A DNA stretch of 64,000 nt, taken from the NCBI RefSeq assembly GCF_947242115.1, contig NC_074726.1, positions 124,001 through 188,000 of the forward strand, given 5' to 3'. The stretch comes from Biomphalaria glabrata. Its lineage: Eukaryota; Mollusca; Gastropoda; Planorbidae. The position numbers and the translations under genes were made by a program. This document shows, piece by piece, positions 11,242 to 22,060 of the stretch. The notes under the pieces were generated by a model. The model did no database searches, had not been told where the DNA came from, and saw nothing but the letters and a program-made list of their open reading frames with translations. Numbering within the stretch: position 1 is the stretch's first letter; each line of letters starts with the position of its first letter.

Positions 11242-14200
11242 ACAATACCTTTCGTGAAGTCACAAAAAAAAGTTAAAAAAAAAACAACATTTATTTGAAA
11301 TACACAATAAACATGAGATATAGATGTAGATCTATTAAATATTAAATACAATCGACCTACATTACATTGATTATTTATTCTAGATTAAAGACAGCGCTAC
11401 ATCATTATTTCTTTCTATGGCTAAATTAAATTAATCACAATTAAAGAAAATTTCATTTGACCCATTTGAATAACCGATAGATACAAGAGCTGGGCCCTGT
11501 CACGTGACCAACTAGTGAAATCGCGAATGACGCAAATGTATAAAAAAAAAAAAAAAAAAGGCTGAACGAGTGATTGGATTGGATGGTGTTCTTGCGCTGG
11601 AGTAAAAAGAAAATGATTTCATTGTGAAAATTAAAAGATTAAAAATGTTTTAGATATATTACTAGTTGTAATCCTTGCGACTGCTGTTAAATTACTGTCA
11701 GTCAGCATCGACCAGTTCTTACAGTAATATTAGAACATAAAACACTCCAGCGGGCCACTTGTGGCCAGGGGGGTCGTTATTTGCTCAGCCCTGCTCTAGA
11801 TCTAGAACTAGATATACAAGATTTAGAAGTTCAGACGCCCAGATAACTAGATCTATTCCGCCCACCATGTTGTTTTTAAGCATATTGATCTCCTTTATCT
11901 ATATTGAACTTCAAATAACATGTTTTAAAGAGAGTGTTTTGTTCTTATGCGTTCAACTATGTTTTTTTTTATTTACTCAAATGAAGGTCTAAATAAAATG
12001 TTAATAATCATTTGTTGAACAACTTGTTATTTCTTCTTTTTTTCTATTTAAGAAATTATCAACAACAAAATATATATTAACAATTAGATTTATTTTTATC
12101 TATTAAGTCACCAAGCAAAGCGAAATATTGATAAAATAAAACAAAAATATACACGAACATAATGAAACACGCATCTATATCTACACGATATGTTTAATTA
12201 TTTTTCTTTTCAACAAAAGTATGCATTGTGAGTAAGTGATCTATACTATATAGAGCAATGACAATAAATTATAAAGATCTAGTACGGGAAACGTATTACT
12301 ATAAGAAATAAGCATTTTATTATAGAAGATTAACAGTATCTTAAAACTTTAATTTTTATCTGTTTATGATTAAGACTACACCACGAAGAGAAAAAATTGT
12401 ATTGAGCTGACACAGATCTAGTGACGACGTAACCCCTTTCTCGCTCGCAGTTAGGTCTTCTCAGTCCGTGATTATAATACTTACCACTACCCCTGGCCCA
12501 CCTCTCGGGGGGGGGGAGGAATATGTAGAGTGTAAGAAAATCTTTGTTAAACGAAACATAATATAGCACCTGTTAATCTGTTATGTTTCACACTCCGAAT
12601 TATAGTTTGGATAGCACGGGGAACATAAGCCTATGTTTAAGAAACAGATAAATAATAAATAAGCATATACACTACATACACACTGCCTAAATTTCCAGAC
12701 ACCACTATTTAGTTGTACAACATAATATTATGTGTTCATAAGATTTCGTGGATAAATGTGCTTTATGTCATCAGCATTAATTTGTGATCTTTAAGGGAAT
12801 TTAAATAGCTTTTTTCAGGTGATATACACTGTTACTTGACTCCAAGAAGAAGTTATTGGTGTTGTGATGAAAAGATCAACATCTAGCAGAAGTCTGACAA
12901 TCCTGGAGAAAGAAATGAGATGAATAACAGCCACTGATCTTTTTACCATTAAAATTCATTATATTGATATGAATTCAGACATGAATTAAATACCAAACAA
13001 AAGACTTTCTTTTTTTTAAACATATACCAACATTAAATCTTAATTATAAATTGAAAACATTGTTTAGAACAAACATTTAATGGAACTTTTGGATAATGCT
13101 CAACTGACCAGAGATATACTTATTCTAAAGGAATTATTATTTGATATCACTTTGATGCATTTGTAACTGTATTTCTATATGTGGATTATGTTTGTGTAAC
13201 AGCTATGAAGGATATCCAGCATTTTCTCATTCAACCAGTGATTTGTAACTGAATGCTTGAAGTTACAGTATATTATTATTATTAAAATTGGACTCAAGTC
13301 AGTGTGTACTATTTATATTTGTTACATGCTAAGTGTAGGTCCGGGACACAATAACACAGACCATTCTACATTTTGATGACCAGCAAGTCAGTGTGTACCA
13401 TTTATCTTGGTTACATTACAGGTGTTACTAGTTGTTCTTAGCTAGATATCAAATTCATACTTTCATAGTGCAAAACCTATCAGTTTTGAAAAATATAAAT
13501 TAAATTCTCAAAGATATGCCTTTTGAGGTCTGAATTTTCTTGAGCTGTATAGAGGTGACTCTTGCATTACTAACCATTGCTTTGACATCAGCATTTTTTC
13601 ATTCATAATACAACTCAGGTTGTTGACAGACTGTAACAGACATCCATCCAAAGTAATAGATTGTCTACTAGGCATTTTATTATCATAATCTGGTTTAGTA
13701 GCCTGCTAGCCCAATTTTAGACTGACATTTTTAAAAATGAAATAGAAGCTAAATATCATCAGCAAAATTCAAATCCTCTAAGTTTAATAAATCAATTAAG
13801 ATAATTTTTAGCAGAATGCCTTAAAGAGCTAAAATTAAATCAATTTTATAAGAAAATGATCAATATGCCTATTTTACATAAGGGGGATGTACTGTGAAAT
13901 TTCAATTTTTTTATATAACTTTATAGTTAAGAAGATAGGCTTTAGGCATGTCTAGTCTAGTCTTTTGGGTCTCTATGGAGATGGTGGCCATCTAAAAAAT
14001 AAACACAATGTTTAAAAAAAACTTTTTTTATATATATTTTTAATTAGTACAAATTTTATTAATTTTTTTCTAACTTCTATCACAGTCCCAAACATTGACA
14101 ATGTGATAAAGTGACCCCCCCCCCATTATGTTTGCCTTTTTTTTCATTTCTTTGGTTGGATTTTAAGTACATAACTTTGGATTGTTGTACTTTTCAAATA

Positions 14201-14632
14201 TAGTGGTCTCTATTTTTTCTGCTTTTTTTCTAGTTAAATCAGCTAACCCATTTTTTTACCACAGGTTATGTTGTGTCAACTAGTTTCTGTATATTTCAGT
14301 TGGTATTGTTTGTGGTTTGCTCATAGCCTGAGCAAATACTGATTTCCTAAGTTTATTATAAGTGTAAAAAAAAAAAGGTAAGAAAGTGAAGCAAATCAGC
14401 TAAACCTTACAAAAAAGAAGAGTAATATATTTACTTTATTTTTTTTTATTTGTTAGAGGGACATTTTTTTAAACAGAATAAGTACATGTAAATTTTTTAA
14501 TGACGGTCAACCCTCCACAATGTGCTCTTTTTATTTTAACATTTGTTAAGTCAAATCTTTACACTCTAACAAGTGTCAAGATGTGAGGCCAACATCTTAA
14601 AATATCTTTGAACAGTGTCCTAAAAAAAGAGC
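11242..14632. other. Noncoding stretch with repeat debris
   Basis: No gene recognised. It contains AT-rich low-complexity DNA, the hAT-like end at 11747-11793, an isolated CTAAATTTCCAGACACCA word near 12687-12705 that recurs at 19746, and a diverged tandem duplication of about 88 bp (13290-13430) sharing CAAGTCAGTGTGTACYATTT. Confidence 0.6.
11747..11793 (-). mobile_element. hAT-like MITE terminus
   Basis: Read on the minus strand, the segment begins CAGGGCTGAGCAAATAACGA and continues into a GGCCACAAGTGGCCCGC-like tract. CAGGG(C)TG-type ends followed by 'GGCCC' words are usual for hAT nonautonomous elements. The partner terminus was not found, so this is probably a fragment. Confidence 0.35.
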
Positions 14633-14728
14633 AAAAATACACAAGTTAATAAAAAGGTAAAAATTATGAGTAAGAAATAAAAACAAAAATACGCAAGTTA
14701 ATAAAAAGGTAAAATTAAGAGTAAGAAT
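14633..14728. repeat. Two-copy tandem duplication
   Basis: Two near-identical copies of about 55-58 bp, each containing CAAGTTAATAAAAAGGTAAA and followed by AGAGTAAGAA or close variants. Confidence 0.75.
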
Positions 14729-15179
14729 AGACAATCTCTAAACTTGTGACAAAGTTTCAGACATGATTTTAATCTAACCAAAGCCATTTAAATCAAATTT
14801 AGTATTTCAAAAAAATTTGAATATAGACATTATTCAACATTATTTACAGAAATGTATTGGTGACCTTCAAGAAAGGAAATATGAACAAGTTCTGAACTCC
14901 TATTGGGCTGTCAAATGAAATATGAACAAATTGCAGAATCTTAATGAACTGTCAAGGAGATATGAACAAGTTCCATACACCTAATAAGTTCTCTAAGGAA
15001 ACATGAATAGGTTCTTAACTCCTAATGAGCTGTCTAAGTAAACATGAACATGTTGCAGACTCCTTTAGTTGTCAAGGAATTATGAATGAATTTCAAACTC
15101 CTTATAAGTTGTCTAATAAAATATAAACAAGTTGCAAACTCCTAATGAGCTATATATTATGAAATATGAACAAGTTGCA

Positions 15180-15341
15180 AACTCTTAGTTAGTTCTCTAA
15201 GGCATTATTTTTCTTAATGGAACACTTCACACATTTTGAGTCATTAGCGAAACATTTTGTTGTTTTTTTTTTACAGAGATAAATTTATGTTGTGGTTACT
15301 AGTTAAATAGGGTTCTACAGAACACAGTTTGGGAAACACTG
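15180..15341 (-). mobile_element. hAT-like MITE fragment
   Basis: On the minus strand the terminus at 15341 reads CAGTGTTTCCCAAACTGTG, a typical hAT inverted-repeat start. The low-coordinate end is unclear. It interrupts the minisatellite around it. Confidence 0.35.
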
Positions 15342-15575
15342 ATCTAAGAAAATATGAACAAGATGCAAACTCCTGATGAGCTAAGAAAATGTTAACAAGT
15401 TGCAAACACCTAATGAGTTCTCAAAGTAAGTATCAACCAGTTGACAACTCCTTGTAGTGTATGGTTGTTGACCTGAAGCACCAAACTGCTGGTACACAAT
15501 TAAACTACTAAAGGTATATTACATCTTAACTTGAAATTACTTATTGATTTTTTGTGATTAATACTAAATAGAACT

Positions 15576-15759
15576 GGATGGCTGCCTGGTCGTGTGGTTT
15601 GCGCGCTGGACTGTCGTTCAGATTTATCGATGGTCCAGGGTTCAAACCCTGCCCGCTCCCATCCCCTGTCGTCCTGCGGGAGGTTAGGACTAGGAAGTAA
15701 TTATCTTCAACTCTGAAGGAACATCCGAAACATGTAAAACATTTTACAACAAACAAAAC
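15576..15759 (+). mobile_element. tRNA-derived SINE
   Basis: The head is tRNA-like: an A-box region TGGTCGTGTGGTTTGCGCGC and a B box GGGTTCAAACCC, spaced as in a tRNA gene. A tRNA-unrelated body (GAGGTTAGGACTAGGAAG, then CTCTGAAGGAACATCC) and an A/C-rich tail follow. AGAACT at 15570-15575 repeats at 15760-15765, a likely target duplication. It looks full length and fairly young. Confidence 0.8.
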
Positions 15760-16173
15760 AGAACTTGAATTACATTATAAAGAAAATCAAGTTTAAATGA
15801 AATGAATAACTGTAATCTATCCTGGGGGAAAGCCTAAATGTAATAAACTTAGTAATAATGAAAAAATTGTATTCCAAAGAAAATCTAACTCACTAAAAAA
15901 ATGTACTTTCAAATAGGCATTCTGGAGTCAAGAACACTAATGACAAGGCGGCTTATCTTGCATCATTCTCATTGCATAACTAACCCTAATCATAAAACAC
16001 ACACACACATATCAATGATACCATAACACTCCTAAAAAGTTGTCATAGGAAAGGGTTCCATACTCCTAATGAGCTGTCTAAGAAATTAAAAAGAAGTTCA
16101 GAAATACTAATGAGTTCAAAAAGGAAATATGAACAAGCTGCAAACCACTAACAAATCCAGAACCTTTAATAAG

Positions 16174-16270
16174 GAGACATGACAAACTGCTTGTTAACTG
16201 TAGGCCACAAAAACAGATTTATAACCTTAATATCAACTTTCCTATAGATTACAAGGACTGAAAAGGGAAC
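16174..16270 (+). mobile_element. SINE 3' fragment
   Basis: Contains GGCCACAAAAACAGATTTATA and CCTATAGATTACAAGG followed by CTGAAAAGGGAAC. These match the 3' half of the SINE whose fuller copy lies at 37955-38216. The tRNA-like head is missing. Confidence 0.65.
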
Positions 16271-16289
16271 TTTTTTTTAGACTTCTATA

Positions 16290-16635
16290 AGATAAGCATA
16301 GGTGATAAGAATGTTTTACTAGATTTTTATGCGCTAAAAAGATTTGATCAGATTGTTTCACCAGACATCTATGAACTTTACAAAGTTTGATCAAAATGTT
16401 TCACTAGACTTTTATGCATATTACAAAGTTGGGTCACAATTTTTCACTACACTCATATGAACTAAACAAAGTTTTATCAGAATTTTTCACTAGACATTTA
16501 TGCACTAAACAAAGTTTAATCATAATGTTTTACTAGACTATATTCAAAAATCATAGTTTGATTACAATGTTTCACTAGACATTTAAGATCCATTTAATTT
16601 AAAGTTTAGTAAAAATGTGTCATTAGACTCCTATG
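16290..16635. repeat. Second decayed minisatellite, about 50-bp unit
   Basis: Seven or so diverged copies of a unit built on CAAAGTTTGATCA, ATGTTTCACTAGAC and TTTATGCACTAAA. It is unrelated to the neighbouring GAACAAGTTGCAAACTCC array. It sits between two SINE fragments. Confidence 0.75.
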
Positions 16636-16654
16636 TGCTTTAGATAGTTTCATA

Positions 16655-16731
16655 GTTACCTGACTTTGGTTTGAAAAGTAAAAGCTGTTGGTCATTGTGC
16701 TGGTCATATGACACACTGCTTGTTAACAATA
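16655..16731 (+). mobile_element. SINE middle fragment
   Basis: TTACCTGACTTTGG, GTTGGTCATTGTGCTGG, TCATATGACACACTGC and TTGTTAACAATAG match the central part of the SINE at 37955-38216 on the opposite strand. Confidence 0.6.
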
Positions 16732-16734
16732 GTG

Positions 16735-17946
16735 TGCTCCCAGATTCTGAAGGCCTTTCAGGACTTGTCCCAAACAAAGAAACCACTTTTTCATTTTGTT
16801 TTTGGATTGTTGCTAAAGCATGATGGAAACTCTCTTCAGTAGGTGATGTTAGCTCTGCATGGTGCTGCTTCATATGTAGATCATTAGATGAACTGTGAAT
16901 GCTGATAATATGCTGTGTAAATCATTAGATGAACTTGGTATAAAAATGTGATTGATCATTACATGTTTATTTATTATGCAATAGTAAATCAATAGCAGAA
17001 CTAAGAACACTGATCTGTAAGCAGTCAGAAACTTTTTCTATATCAGCAGCATGTACATTCCTTTGATCTAAAAAAAAAAAGTTGATAAAATATTGCAAGC
17101 AAAAATTACATTTTAAAATGCAAAATTTAAAATATAAAAAGTGTAATGCATAAGTTAAATGTAATATAAATGATGGTATCCTTATCTTGAGTCCACTTCC
17201 TCATTAATGTTTTGTCAGCACTCACTAAAAGAGAAAACTAAGCTGTTTTGAGTACCATTTTATAAAGTTCTTCAGAAGGTATTGGTTGTAATTTGACAAG
17301 ATGCTTTCAAAGGTTTCTAAACTTATTTAAGTTTCAGTACTCAGGCAACATTGTTCTGATGAAGGGCTGCACTGTATTGCTGTGAAACATCATTTACTAG
17401 ACAAAAATGACAGTGCCTAACATTTGGCTAGGCAGTTTTTTTGGTACTGCTGCCAAGGTGGCTGATGACATTTCTCATCACAAACTATTAGGATGGTTCA
17501 ACATTGATTTTTTTCCATTACATTGTCAAAGTTTAGTTAGCCTTTCCATTTTTTATCTTTTCTAGAAGTCAGAATCTTTTTATATTTCTATAAATATGGG
17601 TGAACAGACTTCAGACAGATCTTTTTGGAGACAGCTTGCCACTCAATGCACCAAACAGAGGGGGAGGATCTAAATCTAAAAGTATGGTTATTGTTTATTT
17701 AGTTTTTTTTTGGCTGCTATACTTGCAAGCATGCCCCTTGTATCAGTGGGTTGAAATCAATCACAATTGAATTTAATGTCCAGCTTTGTTTTAAAAACAA
17801 ATTATTCCAATACAACTTTTGAGGAGTACACATAATAACTATTATTTCATAAGAAATATCTAGTCATTATTATTTGGTTGTTAATGCATAAATTTAAATA
17901 ACATACCTGATGTTTCTGAAGAGGGATCACCAAATCAAATCCTGTA

Positions 17947-17948
<2 letters not shown>
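16735..17948. other. Noncoding stretch
   Basis: AT-rich, with no gene or clear repeat recognised. A 77-codon minus-strand frame at 16640-16873 overlaps the SINE fragment and is not considered real. Confidence 0.5.

Positions 17949-18020
<72 letters not shown>
17949..18020. repeat. TA microsatellite
   Basis: Thirty-six TA units, then an interrupted TTTATATATT. Confidence 0.95.
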
Positions 18021-18024
<4 letters not shown>

Positions 18025-18029
<5 letters not shown>

Positions 18030-18210
18030 TCTGCGGCATTTTACATCTGGAGAGACGATCTTTTACCTTTGCAACTTCTTGTGTGACTAAAGAGGCCAAT
18101 CCAGGTTGGGCATATATAATCACCAGGCGCCGTTGCATTTTCACCCTTCTTTCTGCTTCTGTTGTGTATGACATCTGCAATCCGTGACCCTTCCTTTATG
18201 CTCTCTCTCC
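18025..18210. repeat. Dispersed repeat between two TA microsatellites
   Basis: About 180 bp of mixed-composition sequence (GCGGCATTTTACATCTGGAG ... CTCTCTCTCC) with TA microsatellites on both sides. The style is that of an inserted repeat or transposon end. I cannot assign a class, and no frame is open through it. Confidence 0.4.
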
Positions 18211-18234
18211 ATATATATATATATATATATATAT
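18211..18234. repeat. TA microsatellite
   Basis: Twelve AT units directly after the repeat at 18025-18210. Confidence 0.9.
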
Positions 18235-18330
18235 CTGAAAAAATATTATAAACTATGATAATGAATAATGTTTAGTAGTCTAAATAAAGATCTTTTAAAA
18301 CCATCTATTTTTAGAAATAAAAAGTAAAGT

Positions 18331-18390
18331 GTTAGCAGGTCAGGAGGCCCTGACTCCGGCTCCAAGTCAGGTCTGGGCCTTTCTGCTAAC
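18331..18390. repeat. Nested 60-bp hairpin
   Basis: Outer arms GTTAGCAG and CTGCTAAC (18331-18338, 18383-18390), middle arms AGGCCC and GGGCCT (18345-18350, 18375-18380), inner arms TGACT and AGTCA (18351-18355, 18365-18369). The three stems are concentric, with small unpaired parts. It is far more GC-rich than its surroundings. Confidence 0.75.
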
Positions 18391-19659
18391 TAGAATTTAT
18401 ATCACAGTCTGTAGGCAGATGGTAGCACTACTGGGTGGGTTTGATCTGTACATCTCAGTCTGTGACCAAGGAGCTAGAGTTGCCTAAACAACCAGACAGC
18501 ACAACTAAACTAATTAATCAAATGATGCACATGGGGATGCATTGGGCACACAATGGGAAGAACAGCAGACAACATTGCAAGACTAGACTGGAACCCAGAG
18601 AGGAAGAAACAAAACAAATAGAAATAATAGGAATACATAGGGAATTGGGGGGGGGGAGAGTAATATTATTCTCAAATTAAAATGACAACAATAACATGAT
18701 AAAGCGTAAATCTAGGTATACATTTTTTTATGTTATCAAAATTGAATTTAAATAGATTTAGGACTACATATGATGGAATTATTGTATAGATCTATGAAAT
18801 TATATTTTAAATGTTTTGATGAAGCTTTAAGGTGCTGACAACTTGAAACATTTTTCAATAAAGCTGAATTGAATGTTGAATTTAAATAGATCCAAGCCTA
18901 AATCTAGTGGACTAGTCTAGTGTAATGTTGTGTGTTATGAGACTTGTTGCATAGTATCTAGTATGTGCCGGAGGATACACGCAATAAATAACTTAGGTTT
19001 TTATAGAAAAGAATTTTATTTATAAATATTTATTATTTAATAGAAATATACGAGGTACAAGGAATGTGACTAGGTAGCCAAGGTCACTGAAGCTGACTGA
19101 CAGGTTCAAGAAATGGATGAAACTGCGGAAGCGGGCTGGGAGGGAGTCAGGGGGTGGGGTGAAACTGCGGGAGCGGGCAGGGTGAGGGGTGGGGGCGTAG
19201 AGCTGGATGCGTGAACAACAGATTGACCAGAGAATGATGACTTCCAGGTGTGAATCTTACTGTAACAGGGGCCAGATGCGTTGCGGAATCAAACAGGTAC
19301 TCTTGTCGCTGTAGGCCAATGAAGATATGCTTTGACGTGACTATCAGTGCTTGCTAACAGGGAAATGCTTATGCACAAAGTGATTGGGGCGAAAGACTTA
19401 GGCTAAAAGCTCACTATAATATAGCTCTTTCATCATAGCAAAAGCTTTTTTTATTAATCGATATTTTTTTTATTTAATTACCATCAGTAATCTAATTACC
19501 ATTGATGTAACCTGATAGTGCTGTTGCTTACTTCAGTATGCTTAGTCTCTGTTTTGTCAAAGACAGACATTGTCCTGATTATAATACCAATATTACAGTT
19601 GGTCTTTTCGGAATAAAATGCGCTAAAAAATCAATTTTCTTCTAAATTAAGTCTCTATT

Positions 19660-19765
19660 GAAGAGTGCCTAATTTTCCGCCTTGTCAAAAAGTGCCCGAT
19701 TTCCCGGTTCCTAAATTTCCGGGTGACTAAATTACTGGGAGCTTAAATTTCCAGACACCAGTCGA
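19660..19765. repeat. Degenerate CTAAATTTCCGG repeat
   Basis: Variants CTAATTTTCCGCC, CGATTTCCCGG, CTAAATTTCCGGG, CTAAATTACTGGG and TTAAATTTCCAGACACCA follow one another at roughly 20-30 bp. The last matches a single copy at 12687-12705. Confidence 0.55.
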
Positions 19766-20494
19766 TTGTGAGTCAAAAAGAATAAAATCATATTTTAGTA
19801 TTACATCACATATGCTAATAGAAGAGCTGATTTTGTCACCTAGTCCATCTCCTTTAAACACAAACCCTTTTTCATTCATTGGACCAAGACAGACTCAACT
19901 CGGGTCACAGAGGTCGCTTCCCTCCCCTTGTCTCTGCTAAAGCAAAGAGGGACATCCAGGAGCCGCTAGCAGCCATCGTCTGGATGTGATGTCATCCTGG
20001 GCGTCTTAGATAACTTCTGTCCCCCCCCCTTCCCTTTTTACTATTAAGACTTAGTTTTCTTTCCCCAATTTCTCTTCCCTCCCCTCCTCTTGACATTCTT
20101 TCATTTTCTCCCTCTATTACTCCCCTCCACTCTTGTGAACGGTGATTGGTGTGCGTGTGTGACGTATCGTATGAGTTTGACTTACATAACGCACCTGTGG
20201 TGTATTGCTCCAGTGGTAAAAATGGGACGCCTAGTAAGTCAGGTATGTCTTTGCTGGTTGTGAGGTATGAACAATATAGGTATTTGGCGCAGCAGAAAGA
20301 GAAAGTGGGCGCTGTTTTCTTGTTGAACTTTCAGACCGCCGAGCAGCAACATTAGAACAGAATTAGAAGAGTACACATTTTGTATTTATCACCAACTACC
20401 AGGATCCACTTGTCCAGGTACTACGTAATGTAGTTATCTTCGACTTAACTCTTGCGTTTTGACACAAAAAGTCAGCTCTGCAAGAGTTTATAGT

Positions 20495-20532
20495 GCTTTG
20501 TTAACAGCGCTTAATAAATTTAATTATTATTT
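20495..20532 (+). mobile_element. LINE tail fragment
   Basis: TTTGTTAACAGCGCTTAATA followed by AATT and ATTATT units matches the 3' end of the LINE copy at 63300-63675. Little else of that element is recognisable upstream. Confidence 0.55.
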
Positions 20533-20899
20533 TATAGTTATTTGCAGGAGCTTGCAACCCTATCCTAACCCTAAGAGTACTTAAACCGTTAATATGAACA
20601 TTATGCCTATATTTAGAGGCAAAATGTCGATTTCGCACATTAACGTAACCGATAGCTAATCAGTTAATGAGCAGATCAGCTAGCTTAAATATATAGCTCC
20701 TCCTTCGTAACTTGAGATTATTTCCCATTTTCTATGAATTTGAAGATGGCTATGGAGTCCAATTTTTTACTTTAAAAAGCCGACCTCCTAGACGGCATTG
20801 GTAACTTGGGTTTGCTGCAGATATGCCTGCTTCTTTTCTCACTTTCCGTTTTTTTTTATTCTTAGATCTACGTTTTTTGTTGATTACCGAGCTCCTTGC

Positions 20900-21095
20900 C
20901 TTATATCATGAAACACGACACTCACGGCCTCAGGCAATGAGAAAGGATCGTTTCCCTCACACACCTTGAGAGAACTCTTAAGGGTATCTTTGTAATTCTT
21001 TGTTGACCCTCCCACGTTATTGCTGCTGTGGCATGGATACTGTTTATCTGTGACAACTCAAGGATTTCAACGTATGTTATGTGGTCAAGCCAATA
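20900..21095 (-). mobile_element. Decayed LINE, reverse-transcriptase C-terminal end
   Basis: On the minus strand one frame reads WLDHITYVEILELSQINSI, matching the 'WQD.IT..EVL.R....SI' stretch common downstream of LINE reverse transcriptases. A second frame reads KNYKDTLKSSLKVCEG, matching the 'R.KDTLK..LK.C' stretch. The segment that normally lies between (LRWAGHV..M) is absent, and the frame shifts. It is a dead fragment. Confidence 0.6.
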
Positions 21096-21099
21096 AACC

Positions 21100-22060
21100 A
21101 AATGGATTATTCTCTAATGCAACTCTAATGTTTGCTTATGCACCAACTTATGTCCAACCCAATTCAAAGATTAGCTAGGTAATGTGAACATTTACGGATT
21201 TTAAGCTTTAGCGGGCTTGCAATTGTCTCCTCTACCACCTTAAAATCATTTTCAAAACTAAAATGTACTAAAATGCTGGTACCGGTTAATCTACTTTTGT
21301 CTGGTCCCCTGTCTGGCTGTGATGTATTTGATATTAAACTGTTTTTTAGCCCTGAGTTGTCACATTCTTTTAATTGGTTGTGTCGTGTGGTGCAGTTTGC
21401 AGAGTGCCTGGGTAGTGAGAAACGTTACAATATATATATATAATATATATATATATAAATATCTTTGCCAGTGCTACAAAGCCAAGCAGCGTAATGATTT
21501 ATACGTAGATTACCAGTGTATAATAGAGATATTGAGAAACAAGGTAGACTTAGACCAAACCTAATTTAATGATCCAGATATAGTTCATTTTTGTTTGTTT
21601 TCAAGACTTTGCAGCCATCTTCGTGTACATATAAGATTACATTGTGCAAAAGTTTGAATATTGAGTCTTTAGAAAAAAGGAATATGTTTATCTTCATGCA
21701 TAGTGAAAACGAGATTGAATGAATTCTTGTGAATACAATGCCATTGTGCTTTTTTTTAGTCAAATTATCAAATCTTTGGTCACGAAGTAACATTTTGTTT
21801 ACACTACATATGATTATATTGTGATTCGTCTCCTTTAACCATGTTTGTTTGACTCATATAAAATAATTGATTTAATAGAGAAAACTTTTTCAAAGTGTTA
21901 TTATAAAAATTAAAGTGAGTTTACTACTTAGAGTACTTAGTAGTTGGGCTTCTAAGATTGTAATTGGTTAATTTTTAATCCTTTTTTAATTGCTCTTTTT
22001 ATGGTCACTAATAGAAGTTATTGTAAACTGGTATGCTCCTCCTGACATCCTCCAAAACTT
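21100..22060. other. Noncoding stretch
   Basis: AT-rich, with an interrupted TA tract at about 21430-21457. No gene recognised; the short frames are low-complexity. Confidence 0.5.

Larger units (their letters stand above)
14868..16160. repeat. Decayed minisatellite, about 50-bp unit
   Basis: A degenerate unit built on GAACAAGTTGCAAACTCC then TAATGAGCTGTCTAAG recurs about seven times at 14868-15200. More copies lie at 15345-15450 and 16020-16160, split by a hAT-like fragment and a SINE. Copies differ at many sites, so the array is old. It has no coding potential. Confidence 0.75.
18391..20880. other. Noncoding stretch with GC-rich islet
   Basis: No gene recognised. A GC-rich islet at about 19090-19200 holds two copies of GAAACTGCGGRAGCGGGC. 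At about 19660-19765 a degenerate unit of roughly 21 bp built on CTAAATTTCCGG recurs about four times. A pyrimidine-rich tract lies near 20020-20130. Short frames at 18435-18680 and 20146-20355 show no family resemblance. Confidence 0.5.

Noticed and set aside
15580-15660. Functional tRNA gene
   Set aside because: A and B boxes are present, but the stems do not pair well and a SINE body follows. It is a SINE head.
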